A DNA stretch of 64,000 nt from contig CAWDZG010000002.1 in NCBI GenBank assembly GCA_963806955.1, positions 186,001-250,000 on the forward strand, read 5' to 3'. Positions 49,056 through 58,688 of the stretch are shown piece by piece. Below the pieces are notes generated by a model. The model did no database searches, was not told the DNA's origin, and saw only the letters and a program-made list of their open reading frames with translations. The stretch is from Gaiellasilicea sp963806955 (GTDB lineage: Bacteria; Actinomycetota; Thermoleophilia; Gaiellales; Gaiellaceae). Every line of letters begins with the position of its first letter. Position 1 is the first letter of the stretch. The position numbers and the translations under genes were made by a program.

Positions 49056-50181
49056 CTGAGAAGTGACGGCGAACACACGTCGCGACCGTCTCGAGCTGGC
49101 GTTCGGAGATCCCCGGGAAGATCGGCAGTGAGAGCGACTCCCGTGCGATCCGCTCTGCGACCGCGAAGTCGCCGACGGCATGTCCGAGCCAGCTGTAGGC
49201 ACCCGAGAGATGCACGGGCTCCGGATAGTGCCGCCCCGTCCCGATCCCGACCGCGCCGAGGCCGTCGGCGAGCGCGAGTGGGTCGCCCGTCCGGACGACG
49301 TAGAGGTGCCAGACGGGCTCGCTACCCGGACTGATCGCCGGCAGAACCAGATCGCCGACGCCGGCGAGCGCCTCCGAGTAGTACCTCGCCGCGGCCCGGC
49401 GACTCTCGTTCCAGTCGGCGAGCAACGGCAGCTTGCGCCTCAGGACCGCTGCCTGGATGGTGTCCAAGCGTGCGGTGTAGCCCTCGTACGTGTGCTCGTA
49501 CTTCCGCGTCTGGCCGTGCTCCCGCAGCGCCCGGAGGCGCACCGCGAGCTGCTCGTCGGCGGTCACCACTGCGCCGGCATCCCCCATGGCGCCCAGGTTC
49601 TTGCCCGGATAGAAGCTGAAGCCGCCGGCCAGGCCGGCCGCGCCCGAGCGCAGGCCGTCTCGCGTCGCTCCGTGCGCCTGACACGCGTCTTCGACCACGA
49701 ATAGGCCGTGCCGGTCCGCCAGCGAGCACAGACGACGCATGTCGGCCATCTGCCCGTACAGATGCACGGGCATCACCGCCCGGGTACGCGCGCCGACGCG
49801 GGCCTCGACCGCGTCGAGGTCGATCGTGTAGTCGTCGGCACGGACGTCGACGAGCACGGGCTTCCCACCCGCTTGCGTAACCGCTTCCAGCGTTGCGACG
49901 AACGTCTGCGCGGGCACGATCACCTCGTCCCCCGGCTCGATTCCGCCCGAGATGAGCGCAAGCCGCAGCGCGTCCAGCCCGCTGGCCATCCCGACGGCGT
50001 ACGGAGCGCCGCAGAACGCCGCGAACTCCTCCTCGAACGCCGCCACGGCCGGCCCGTTGATGTAGGCGTTCGACTCGATCAGCGCCTCGACGTCGGCGAG
50101 GATCTCCCCGGCGAGCGGCGCGTGACTCGGTGCGAGGTCGAGGAAGGGAACGCCCGTCGTCTCGATCGCGGCGGCGCTCAT
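49048..50181 (-). CDS. DegT/DnrJ/EryC1 sugar aminotransferase
   Basis: 377 residues, PLP-dependent. Substrate/cofactor motifs are GMASGLDALRLALISGGIEP, VEDACQAHGATRDG and the Schiff-base Lys in GGFSFYPGKNLGAMGDAGAV (about residue 190). REHGQTRKYEHTYEGYTARL is the usual downstream block. It transfers an amino group from glutamate to a keto-nucleotide sugar, probably the product of the Gfo/Idh dehydrogenase. ATG 50181 overlaps the upstream methyltransferase stop. Confidence 0.93.
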   Translation of the reverse strand: MSAAAIETTGVPFLDLAPSHAPLAGEILADVEALIESNAYINGPAVAAFEEEFAAFCGAPYAVGMASGLDALRLALISGGIEPGDEVIVPAQTFVATLEAVTQAGGKPVLVDVRADDYTIDLDAVEARVGARTRAVMPVHLYGQMADMRRLCSLADRHGLFVVEDACQAHGATRDGLRSGAAGLAGGFSFYPGKNLGAMGDAGAVVTADEQLAVRLRALREHGQTRKYEHTYEGYTARLDTIQAAVLRRKLPLLADWNESRRAAARYYSEALAGVGDLVLPAISPGSEPVWHLYVVRTGDPLALADGLGAVGIGTGRHYPEPVHLSGAYSWLGHAVGDFAVAERIARESLSLPIFPGISERQLETVATCVRRHFSGD

Positions 50182-51392
50182 GCCGCCACCACCTGCGCCT
50201 GGACACCGAGCGAGCCGAGCAGCTCGCGAATCTCGTCCACGTAGATCGCGTTCATCGCGACCACGAGGTCGGGCCGCAGCTCGACGAGCCGCTCCGGCGC
50301 GACCACCTCGTGCCCGGTGCCTGCGACGAACTGACCCTGCTTGAACGGATTGATGTCGACCGCCGCCTCGACCTCGTCCTCGATCCCGAGCGTGGTCAGG
50401 AACGCGACCGCCTTGGATCCCGCGCCCCACACGACCGCCGTGCCGCCGTCCGCGCGCACGCCGCGCAGCTCGGTGCGCCAGCGACCGGTGATCGCGGCGA
50501 ACGCGTCGCCGAACGCGTGCACGTCGGCGGCGAGCGACTCGACCGACTCCTCGAGTGGCTGGATCGCGGTGCCGTGCCCGTCCACGGGCCTCGCCTCGAC
50601 CACCAGGTACTGGTCGTCGTAGTCGCGTTCGAGGCGCAGGATCTCGAAGCCCTCCCGCCGGAACAGCCGCGCGAGCGAGCCGGGGCTGAAGTACGAGCAG
50701 TGCTCGTAGTAGACGTCCCAGAAGGCTGCGTCGCGGAGGACGCGCACGACGTCGGGCAGGTCGAACAGAACCGCGACGTCGCGATGACCGATCCCGCTCC
50801 GAATGTTGCGCATGAACTCGCCGACGCCGGCGATGTGCTCGAGCGTGTGCCGGCAGATCACGGCGTCCGCGTCGAGCGGTCCCCAGCTCGCGTCGTAGAG
50901 CGCCTTGACGAACCTGATCCGTTCCGCGGCATCGCTGTCGACGCGCTCCTCGACGAAGGCGGGGTCGATGCCCGTGCCCGTGTTCCCGCCGAGCTCGCAC
51001 ATGGTGATCAGGAACTCGCCCTTCCCCGAGCCGATCTCGATCAGGCTCTTGCCGTGGAGGTCGTACCGCTCGACCCAGCGCTGCGCGAGATCGTGCGCGA
51101 ACTCGCGGAACGTGGGCGAGAAGCCCTGGGTCTCCTCGTACGCGAGACCGTAGTCCTGCTGCGAGCCGTCGAAGGCGGCGTTGGCGATGAACCCGCACGC
51201 GTCGCAGAACACGAGCCTCAGATCCCCACGCGGGAAGGCGAGCGCCTCGGCCCGTGTCGCCACGAGCCTGCAGCTGTGCACGGGGATTCCCTCCTGCTCG
51301 TGGAAGACGGTCAGCCCACCCTCGCCGCAGCTGGGACAGGCGGCGACGAGCGGCCGCTCGGGCCCGGACAGGGCGGCGCTCGGCGAGCTCAT
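50178..51392 (-). CDS. SAM-dependent methyltransferase (sugar C-methyltransferase type) 1
   Basis: 404 residues. The N-terminal zinc-binding part has CPSCGEGG and VFCDACGFIANAAF. The SAM domain follows with LIEIGSGKGEFLITMCELGG and CRHTLEHIAGVGEFMRNIRS. The C-terminal domain (about 300-404: GTAVVWGAGSKAVAFLTTLG; VDINPFKQGQFVAGTGHEVV) is the Rossmann-like part typical of TylC3-type NDP-hexose C-methyltransferases. It is the second of two tandem enzymes of this architecture. The methylated sugar is probably a CDP-linked deoxy-hexose, by context. Confidence 0.85.
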   Translation of the reverse strand: MSSPSAALSGPERPLVAACPSCGEGGLTVFHEQEGIPVHSCRLVATRAEALAFPRGDLRLVFCDACGFIANAAFDGSQQDYGLAYEETQGFSPTFREFAHDLAQRWVERYDLHGKSLIEIGSGKGEFLITMCELGGNTGTGIDPAFVEERVDSDAAERIRFVKALYDASWGPLDADAVICRHTLEHIAGVGEFMRNIRSGIGHRDVAVLFDLPDVVRVLRDAAFWDVYYEHCSYFSPGSLARLFRREGFEILRLERDYDDQYLVVEARPVDGHGTAIQPLEESVESLAADVHAFGDAFAAITGRWRTELRGVRADGGTAVVWGAGSKAVAFLTTLGIEDEVEAAVDINPFKQGQFVAGTGHEVVAPERLVELRPDLVVAMNAIYVDEIRELLGSLGVQAQVVAA

Positions 51393-52666
51393 ACGACGCG
51401 CGGGGACGGGACCGGGACGACGAAGCGGCCGCCGCCGGCGAGGTACTCGGACTGCTGTGCCATCACCTCGTCGAGGTAGTTCCACGCCAGCAGGAGCACG
51501 TAGTCGGGACGCTCCTCGAGCAACGCCGCCGGCTCGCGGATCGGCAAGTGCATCCCCGGCATCAGCAGCCCGTGCTTGTGGACGTTGCGGTCGACGACGA
51601 AGTCGACGAGGTCGCTCCCGATCCCGACGTAGTTGACGAGCGTGCTTCCCTTCGCAGCCGCGCCGTAGGCCGCGATCCGCTTCCCGTCCGCCTGCAGCTG
51701 CCGCAGCAGCTCGAGCAGCCCGCAGCGGATCGCCTCGACGCGCGTGCCGAACTCCTCGTAGTAGCCGTAGTCGGTCAGCCCGTTCGCGCGCTCCGCCTCG
51801 AGATACGCGCGGGCCGACTCCTCCACGGGGACGTGGGTGCGGGCGACCCACCAGCGCAGCGTCCCTCCCTGCAACGACGGGAAGTGCTCGACGCGGACGA
51901 GCGCGAGCCCGTGCCGGCGCATCAGCGTCTCGACCGCGGTGCACGAGAAGTAGCAGAAGTGCTCGTGGTAGATCGTGTCGAACTCCGTGTGGTCGATCAG
52001 GTCCTTGACGTACGTGTTCTCGATCGTCGCGACGCCGTCGTCGGCGAGCAGGATCGAGATGCCCTCGACGAAGCTGTTCAGCGTCGGCGTGTGGGCCATC
52101 ACGTTGTTCGCGACGATCACGTCCGCACGCTTGCCCTCTGCGACCAGCCGCCGCGCGACGTCGGCTCCGAAGAACTCCCGGAGCGTCGGCACGCCCGCGG
52201 CCTCGGCCGCCTCGGCCTGATCGGGGGCGGGATCGATCCCGAGCACGGGGACGCCGCGCTCGACGAAGTTCCGCAGCAGGTAGCCGTCGTTCGAGGCCAG
52301 CTCGACGACGAGGCTCTCGGCGCCGAGGCCGCGCTCGTCGATCAGGCGGAACGCGTGCTCGCGCGAGTGCCGCAGCAGGCCCTCGGAGAACGACGAGAAG
52401 TAGAGGTAGTTGTCGACGAACAGCTCCTCGGGCTCGACCTCCTCCAGGATCTGGACGAGCGAGCACGAGGGGCAGAAGGCGACGTCAAGCGGGTAGCGCG
52501 GTTCCGGGCCACCCGCCTGCTCCGGCCGGAGCAGGGCGTCCGGCAGCGGCATCCGCCCCAGCTCGAGGAAGACGCGCAGCCCGCTCGAGCCGCAGGAACG
52601 GCAGCTCGGCGTGGCACCGCGACGGTCCTCTTCGAGGCCCTCCCGATCGGCCGAGGCGACGCTCAC
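51389..52666 (-). CDS. SAM-dependent methyltransferase (sugar C-methyltransferase type) 2
   Basis: 425 residues, same architecture as its neighbour. N-terminal Cys pairs CRSCGSSGL and VAFCPSCSLVQIL are present. The SAM part is LVVELASNDGYLLRNFVERG, VPVLGIDPAPDQAEAAEAAG and ANNVMAHTPTLNSFVEGISI. EHFCYFSCTAVETLMRRHGL and the C-terminal KRIAAYGAAAKGSTLVNYVG match the C-methyltransferase family. GTG 52666 overlaps the epimerase stop by GTGA. Two such enzymes in series could methylate different positions, or one may have taken another role. Confidence 0.87.
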   Translation of the reverse strand: MSVASADREGLEEDRRGATPSCRSCGSSGLRVFLELGRMPLPDALLRPEQAGGPEPRYPLDVAFCPSCSLVQILEEVEPEELFVDNYLYFSSFSEGLLRHSREHAFRLIDERGLGAESLVVELASNDGYLLRNFVERGVPVLGIDPAPDQAEAAEAAGVPTLREFFGADVARRLVAEGKRADVIVANNVMAHTPTLNSFVEGISILLADDGVATIENTYVKDLIDHTEFDTIYHEHFCYFSCTAVETLMRRHGLALVRVEHFPSLQGGTLRWWVARTHVPVEESARAYLEAERANGLTDYGYYEEFGTRVEAIRCGLLELLRQLQADGKRIAAYGAAAKGSTLVNYVGIGSDLVDFVVDRNVHKHGLLMPGMHLPIREPAALLEERPDYVLLLAWNYLDEVMAQQSEYLAGGGRFVVPVPSPRVV

Positions 52667-53713
52667 GCGCCGACCCCGGTCACCCGCTGCCCGACCCAGC
52701 GCAGGTCCTCGTCGAGCGTGCCGGCCTCCTGGAGCTCCTTGACGTGCTTGATGCGGAGGTACTTCGAGCTCGTGAACGCCGCCGCCGTCATCCCCTCGCG
52801 GAGGAACGCGTCGTAGAGCTCCTCGACGCCACGGCGCACGGTCCACTGCGGGATCGAAGGCCGGCAGGACGTCCTTGATCTTGTCGCAGTTGACCCGGTA
52901 GCACCGCTTGTCGGGCTCGCCGTCGGCCGCGTAGGTGACCTCGCTGCCCGGGATCACCGACTCGACGATGTCCGCGACCTCGCGGATGCGGTAGTTCTCG
53001 TCCGTCCGCCCCACGTTGAACGCCTCCGCGTGCACCAGCTCGCGCGGCGCCTCGAGCGCGGCGAGGAACGCGCGCGAGATGTCCTCGATGTGCACGAGCG
53101 GCCGCCACGGCGTGCCGTCGCTCATGATCAGCACCTTGCCCGTCGTGAACGCGAAGCCGGTCAGGTTGTTGACGACGAGGTCGCCGCGAAGCCTGCGCGA
53201 GACGCCGTAGGCGGTGGAGCTGCGGAGATAGGTCGGGCTGAAGTCGTCGTCCGCCAGCTGCGCGATGTCCTGCTCGGCGAGGAGCTTGGACCGCCCGTAC
53301 GGCGTCACCGGGTTCCAGTCGGCCGTCTCGTCGAGGAAGTCGTCGCCCGCTGCGCCGTAGAGGCTGCAGGAGGACGAGAAGAGGAACCGCTCGACACCGG
53401 CTTCCTTGGCGACCACCGCGAGACGTGCCGCGGCATGGTGGTTGATGTCGTACGTCGTCTCGGGCCGGTAGTCGCCGAGCGGGTCGTTGGAGATCGCCGC
53501 CAGGTGGATGACGGCGTCGAACCCCTCCAGGTGCCGCGGCTCGACGTCGCGGATGTCGAGCGGGAGAGCGCCCGAGCTCTCCTCCTCGGCTCCGAGCGTG
53601 CAGCCCGCGTACAGATAGCTGTCGAGCCCCGCAACGTCGTGCCCCGCGCGCTCGAGGAGCGGCACCATCACGCGCCCGATGTAGCCGTCGTGTCCCGTCA
53701 CCAACACCCGCAT
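52663..53713 (-). CDS. NAD-dependent nucleotide-sugar epimerase/dehydratase, frameshifted
   Basis: SDR-fold enzyme of about 350 residues. MRVLVTGHDGYIGRVMVPLL is the NAD site. The Ser in LFSSSCSLYG and the Tyr-x-x-x-Lys in PYGRSKLLAE form the catalytic core, with HIEDISRAFLAALEAPRELV later. Homology continues after DKIKDVLPAFDP one frame over as QWTVRRGVEELYDAFLREGM, AFTSSKYLRIKHVKELQEAG and TLDEDLRWVG, so one C too many lies near 52854. The span of 1051 bases fits. It probably works on the CDP-glucose made by the adjacent cytidylyltransferase. Confidence 0.86.
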
Positions 53714-53716
53714 GCG

Positions 53717-54517
53717 TTACCTCCACACTCTCCAGGGCGCACCGTTCGACCACAACTCCTCCAGCAGCTTCTTGTCCCGCAGCGTGTCCATGCACTGCCA
53801 GAAGGAGGTGTGGCGGTACGCCATCAGTTGACCCTCACGCGCCAGCCGCTCCAGCGGCTCGCGCTCCCATTGCGTGTCGTCACCCTGCACGTACTCGAAG
53901 ACCTCGGGCTCGAGGACGAAGAAGGCGCCGTTGATCCAACCTTCACCGAGTTGCGGCTTCTCGGAGAACTCCGTGACGAGGTCGCCGTCGAGCTCCAGGT
54001 GACCGAACCGAGCCGGCGGACGCACGGTCGTCATCGTCGCGAGCTTGCCGTGAGCACGATGGAAGTCGAGTAGCTCACCGAGGTCGATGTCGGCGACGCC
54101 GTCGCCCCACGTCAGCATGAACGTCGCGTCGCCGAGGTACGGAGCCAGCCGCTTGATCCGCCCCCCGGTCGCCGTGTCGTGGCCGGTGTCGACGAGGTCG
54201 ATCGTCCAGTCCTCCCCGGTCGCCTCGCCGCCGCCGTTGCCGTTGCCGTTCCCGTTGCGATGCGGCTTGACGCGGCCATCCTTGAGCGACACGGTCAGGT
54301 CGCTCTGCAGCGAGCAGTAGTCGACCATCCAGCGCTTGATGTAGTCGCCCTTGTAGCCGAGCGCGACAACGAAGTCGGTCAGGCCGTGATGGGCGTAGAT
54401 CTTCATGATGTGCCAGAGCATCGGCTTGCCGCCGATCTCGACCATCGGCTTCGGCTTCACCTCGGTCTCCTCGGAGATCCTGCTGCCGAGGCCGCCTGCG
54501 AGGATCGCCACCTTCAT
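53717..54517 (-). CDS. rfbF: Glucose-1-phosphate cytidylyltransferase
   Basis: 266 residues. The nucleotidyl-transfer start is MKVAILAGGLGSRISEETEV, followed by KPKPMVEIGGKPMLWHIMKI. FMLTWGDGVADIDL holds the metal Asp and VRPPARFGHLELDG the sugar-binding part, ending FWQCMDTLRDKKLLEELWSN. It makes CDP-glucose, the entry to CDP-deoxy/branched sugars. A low-complexity Asn-Gly run (HRNGNGNGNGGGEATGE, about residue 85) is inserted where others have a short loop. ATG 54517 matches family starts; ATG 54592 would add 25 residues. Confidence 0.92.
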   Translation of the reverse strand: MKVAILAGGLGSRISEETEVKPKPMVEIGGKPMLWHIMKIYAHHGLTDFVVALGYKGDYIKRWMVDYCSLQSDLTVSLKDGRVKPHRNGNGNGNGGGEATGEDWTIDLVDTGHDTATGGRIKRLAPYLGDATFMLTWGDGVADIDLGELLDFHRAHGKLATMTTVRPPARFGHLELDGDLVTEFSEKPQLGEGWINGAFFVLEPEVFEYVQGDDTQWEREPLERLAREGQLMAYRHTSFWQCMDTLRDKKLLEELWSNGAPWRVWR

Positions 54518-54928
54518 CCCGGCGGGGATGCTGCGCCCGGCGTCGCCGCTCGCGGCGCCGCTCGGTGTGACTCGCTGCTGAACGTCCCCCACTGCTTCCT
54601 CCCGGCCGCTTCACGACGTCTCCCGACGCCCTGCAGTCGATGCTAGTGGGGGTCTCCCAGGGCGTCGCCCCTCCTTCGGATAGTCATCGGACAGGCCCGC
54701 GAACGGCTGCTGGAGCCGTGTTGCGGCCGTCCGAACGCCGGCCGCGGGAGTTCTCGGCGCCGATCCGCGCTGATGCGGCGCCTGTAGCCGCACCCAGAGC
54801 GATTGGTGACAATACGGGTCGAAAACGGTGGCGCGGCGACCCTCGCCGAACGGCTAGGTGGCGCCCGGGCCAGTCTGTCCGAGCGGGGGTCGAACCCGAG
54901 CGCAGCCACGGCTACGGTCAACAGCGAG
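54518..54928. other. Divergent intergenic region between rfbF and the asparagine synthase
   Basis: About 340-410 bases (depending on the rfbF start) with no convincing gene. The stretch probably carries promoters for both directions. A short tRNA-like tract around 54830-54910 was considered and rejected. Several GC-rich inverted repeats are present but none dominates. Confidence 0.4.
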
Positions 54929-56837
54929 ATGTGCGGAATCTGCGGAGTCGTCCAGATCGGCGGGGAGCCGCGCGAGGTGATCGCGCCGGACACGCTCGAC
55001 CGGATGACCGACGCGATGACGCATCGCGGTCCGAACGACCGGGGCACGTATCAAGTCGACGGCGTCGCGCTCGGCGTGCGCCGGCTCAGCATCGTCGACG
55101 TGGACGGTGGGCACCAACCGTTCTCGAACGAAGCGGGCGACATCTGGGCGATCCAGAACGGTGAGCTCTACAACCACGTCACAGTCCGGGACGGGCTCGC
55201 GGCAGATGGACACGTGCTGCGCAGCCGGTGCGACACGGAGATCCTGCCGCACCTGTACGAGCGGCACGGCGACGAAGCTCGCGGCACACCTGCGCGGGAA
55301 GTTCGGCCTCGCAGTCTGGGACGGGCGGCGTCGCCGGGCGGTCGTCGCGCGCGACCGGCTCGGCGTGAAGCCGATCTACTACGCCGAGTGCGGCGACGTC
55401 GTCGTCTTCGCATCGGAGCTGAAGAGCCTGCTCGCGTCGGGGTTGATCGACGGCGAGCTCGACTACGAGGCGATCGACGCCTATCTGAGCTTCGGGTTCT
55501 TCCCGGCGCCGGCCACACCGCTCGCGGGCGTGTCGAAGCTGCTGCCGGGGCACTCGCTCGTCCTCGGTCCCGACGGCGTCCGGATCGAGCAGTACTGGGC
55601 CTACCCGCGGCCGGAGCCGGACGCCGACCGCTCGTTCGAGGACACGATGACGGGACTGCTCGAGCAGCTGGAGGAGTCGGTTCGGCTGCGCCTGATGAGC
55701 GACGTCCCGCTCGGGGCGATGCTGAGCGGCGGGCTCGACTCGAGCGTCATCGTCGCGCTGATGGCGCGCAACATGACGGAGCCGGTGAAGACCTTCTCGG
55801 TCGGGTTCGTCGAGGACGCGGACAAGAACGAGCTCGCGGACGCCCGGCTCGTCGCCGACTCGCTCGGCGCCGAGCACCACGAGCTGAGCCTGTCGCACGC
55901 CGATGCCGACGTCGACCTCGCCGAGCTGACGTGGTACCTCGACGAGCCGCTCGCCGACCTGTCGTCGCTCGGCTTCCTCGCGCTCTCGGAGCTCGCCGCG
56001 CAGCACGTGACGGTGGCGCTTTCGGGACAGGGAGCGGACGAGCTCCTGGGCGGGTACGCCAAGCACCGGGCCGCGGCAGCAGCGGGACACTGGCAGCGAC
56101 TCCCGCGTCCCGCGCGCGCGGTCGCGACGTCGATCGCCATGCGAGGCCCGAAGCGAATCCGCCGCGCCACGCGGACGCTCGCCGCGCCCGGCTCGGTCGA
56201 CCGCCTGCTCGCGATGAGCGGCCGCCTCGACGACGGCCTCCGTGCAGACCTGTTCCGCGGCCCGCTCGCCGGGCTGGACGGCCTGGCGGCGCGACACGCG
56301 GTCGAGAGCCGGCTGAACGGCCTGCCGGACGACCCGCTGCCGGCGACGCTCTACATCGACGCGCAGCTCGCCCTCGTCGACGACATGCTCCACTACTTCG
56401 ACCGGGCCTCGATGGCCCACTCGCTCGAGGTGCGCGTGCCGTTTCTCGATCACGAGCTGGTCGAGTACTGCGCGACGATCCCGGCGCGCATGAAGGTGCG
56501 CCGACTGACGACGAAGCACATCCTGAAGGAGGCCGCGCGCGGTCTGATCCCGGATCAGATCATCGACAAGCCGAAAATCGGCTTCTTCGCGTCCTCAGTC
56601 GACCGCTGGTTCGGCGCCCAGGCCGACGGGGCGATCGCGGACTACCTGCTCGCGCCGGAGCCGCGGTACGCCGACTTCATCGACCGCCGCACCGTCGCGC
56701 GGATGGTCGCCCGTCACGCCGACGGCACCGATACGAGCCACGGCAGGCTGCTGCTGGCGTTGCTGATGCTCGAGGTCTGGCTGGCGGAGTACCTCCCACG
56801 TGCCCGTCACCCGGTCTCGAGCGAGGTACTCGTCTAG
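54929..56837 (+). CDS. asnB: Asparagine synthase (glutamine-hydrolysing), frameshifted
   Basis: About 636 residues. The glutaminase domain starts with the Cys nucleophile: MCGICGVVQIGGEPREVIAP, then MTHRGPNDRGTYQVDG and FSNEAGDIWAIQNGELYNHV. A one-base shift near 55275 carries the frame to LAAHLRGKFGLAVWDGRRRR and DRLGVKPIYYAECGD. The synthetase domain has GAMLSGGLDSSVIVALMARN (PP-loop), VALSGQGADELLGGYAKHRA and SLEVRVPFLDHELVEYCATI. Genes of this type are common in surface-polysaccharide loci, where they amidate a sugar or glycan acid. It begins the plus-strand glycosyltransferase operon. Confidence 0.88.
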
Positions 56838-57727
56838 ATGGAGGCGCACGCGCTTCAGTACGCGGTGATCACGCCGGCCCGAAACGAGGTCGAGAATCTG
56901 CGGCGTCTCTCGAAGTGCCTCGACGAGCAAACGCCTCCGACCGACATGCTGGGTGATCGTCGATACGGGGTCGACCGACGACACGCAGGAACTCGCCCGC
57001 ACGCTCGCCGCCGAGCATCACTGGGTGAACGTCGTTTCGTCCTTGGGCTCGGAGTCGACCAGGCGAGGAGGCCCGATCGTCCGTGCATTCCTTCGTGGCC
57101 TCGAGGAGCTGGAGAGCGACACCCGACATCGTGGTCAAGCTCGATGCCGATGTGTCGATCGAGCCCGACTACTTCGAGCGTCTTCTCGCCGCCTTCGCGG
57201 CAGACCCCCGACTCGGGATCGCGAGCGGCAGCGCACACGAGCTCGACGAGGGAGAGTGGCGCGCACGCCACAACACGGGCTCGAGCGTCTGGGGAGCCGC
57301 ACGGGCTTATCGGTCCCGCTGCCTGACCGAGGTCCTACCGCTCGAGGAACAGATGGGCTGGGACGGGATCGACGAGATCAAGGCGAGGATCCGAGGCTGG
57401 ACGACACGAGACACTCGCCGACCTTCCGTTCCGGCATCACCGTGCCGAAGGGGCGCGGGACGGCTCGCCGTGGGCGGCCTGGGCGGCACGCGGACGAGCA
57501 TCTCACTACATGGGCTACCGCGTGACGTACCTCGATCGCGAGAGCGCTGCACCACGGGCGAACCGACCGTGCGGCGCTCGCGATGCTGTGGGGCTACGCC
57601 GCGGCTGCCGCGTCAGCGCCAGCCGCTCTGCTCGGATGACGATGTTCGCCGGCAACTGCGGCAGGAGCAGCGTCTACGGAACATTCGCGCTCGCGGCCGC
57701 GAGGCCGTCGGAGCGTCGAGCCGATGA
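56838..57727 (+). pseudogene. Family 2 glycosyltransferase, broken by several frameshifts
   Basis: Pieces in all three frames make one GT2 enzyme. They are QYAVITPARNEVENLRRLSK; WVIVDTGSTDDTQELARTLA (frame change near 56950); PDIVVKLDADVSIEPDYFER (change near 57115, the DxD metal motif); and GSAHELDEGEWRARHNTGSS and EQMGWDGIDEIKARIRGWTT. After about 57410 the frame breaks again, with FRHHRAEGARDG and MGYRVTYLDRES in other frames. The final frame ends at 57727 in ATGA with the next gene. At least five indels are needed, more than any other gene here, so decay is as likely as sequencing error. ATG 56838 follows asnB directly. Confidence 0.7.
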
Positions 57728-58209
57728 CACCGGGACGCGCTCGGGTTGATGTCCTGCTCGTCTGCACCTCGGGCGGCCACCTGCTCCAGCTCTGGTCGCT
57801 GCGTGAGGCATGGGCGGGCCATGCGCATGCCTGGGTCGTCGCCAGCCATGAGGGAAGTGACGTCGACTCTCTACTCGCGGGCGAATCCGTCCATTTCGCT
57901 CACTCGCCCGCGAACAGGAACATCAAGAACCTCGTGCGCAACCTCGTACTCGCCCACCGCCTGCTCGGGCGCCTCCGGCCTCGCGTCGTCCTGACCACGG
58001 GGGCCGCCGTCGCGGTCCCCTTCGCGTGGATCGCCCGCCTCCGCGGCGTACGCGTGGTGTACATCGAGAGCCTCGCCCGCGCCGATCGACCCTCGCTCAG
58101 TTGTCGCCTCGTCGCGCCCGTTGCCGATCGCGTGTACGTCCAGTGGCCGGAACTGCTCGCAGCGCTCCCGAAAGCCCGCTACGCCGGAACGGTGTTCTCC
58201 CCCCGATGA
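57724..58209 (+). CDS. Alg14/PssD-like glycosyltransferase membrane subunit
   Basis: 161 residues. VDVLLVCTSGGHLLQLWSLR is the hallmark start of the Alg14/PssD/EpsE family, with PANRNIKNLVRNLVLAHRLL, VVLTTGAAVAVPFAWIARLR and VVYIESLARADRPSLSCRLV following. It is the acceptor-side, membrane-associated half of a two-part GT28-like glycosyltransferase. ATGA overlaps on both sides tie it to the broken GT2 gene and to its Alg13-like partner. Confidence 0.9.
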   Translation: MTPGRARVDVLLVCTSGGHLLQLWSLREAWAGHAHAWVVASHEGSDVDSLLAGESVHFAHSPANRNIKNLVRNLVLAHRLLGRLRPRVVLTTGAAVAVPFAWIARLRGVRVVYIESLARADRPSLSCRLVAPVADRVYVQWPELLAALPKARYAGTVFSPR

Positions 58210-58688
58210 TCCTCGTCGCTGTCGGAACGAGCGCCTTTCCGTTCGACCGCCTCCTGCACGCCGTCGAAGGCCTCACAGGGGATGAAGCCTTGATCGTCCA
58301 GCACGGACCGTCGCAGGTCAGGCCCACTGATGCGCGTTGTCTGCCGTTCGTGCCGTTCCACGCTCTCGCCGAGCTCGTACGGGAAGCGCGAGTCGTCGTC
58401 ACCCATGCCGGGGTCGGTTCGATCCTCCTCGCGCTTGCGAACGGCAAGCAACCGTTCGTCGTCCCACGACGCCGCGCGTTCGGCGAGACGGTCGACGACC
58501 ACCAGGTCGAGTCGGCACGGCGTTTCGCTCGAGCAGGGCTCGTTCACCTGGTCGAGGATCCCGTGCGGCTGACAGAGGTCGTCCTGGGATCGCGGGCCGA
58601 GGCGCCGACTCCTATCGCTCCCGCAGCGGAGCTCCCCCTCGTCCGCGAGTTGCGGGATTACCTGCAGAGCGTGACGGCAGACCGATGA
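58206..58688 (+). CDS. Alg13/PssE-like glycosyltransferase catalytic subunit
   Basis: 160 residues. MILVAVGTSAFPFDRLLHAV is the family start; VVTHAGVGSILLALANGKQP and FVVPRRRAFGETVDDHQVES hold the nucleotide-sugar site. Together with the upstream Alg14-like protein it forms one transferase, typically adding Glc, Gal or GlcA to the first lipid-linked sugar. ATG 58206 overlaps its partner by ATGA. Confidence 0.92.
   Translation: MILVAVGTSAFPFDRLLHAVEGLTGDEALIVQHGPSQVRPTDARCLPFVPFHALAELVREARVVVTHAGVGSILLALANGKQPFVVPRRRAFGETVDDHQVESARRFARAGLVHLVEDPVRLTEVVLGSRAEAPTPIAPAAELPLVRELRDYLQSVTADR

Noticed and set aside
51254..52816. 520-codon plus-strand open frame across the methyltransferases
   Set aside because: Antisense shadow; both minus-strand genes have full domain signatures and coupled starts.
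54830..54910. tRNA-like tract with GGGGGTCGAACCC before the asparagine synthase
   Set aside because: The T-arm stem has mismatches, position 54 is not T, no 7-bp acceptor pairing can be made and no sensible anticodon stem forms.
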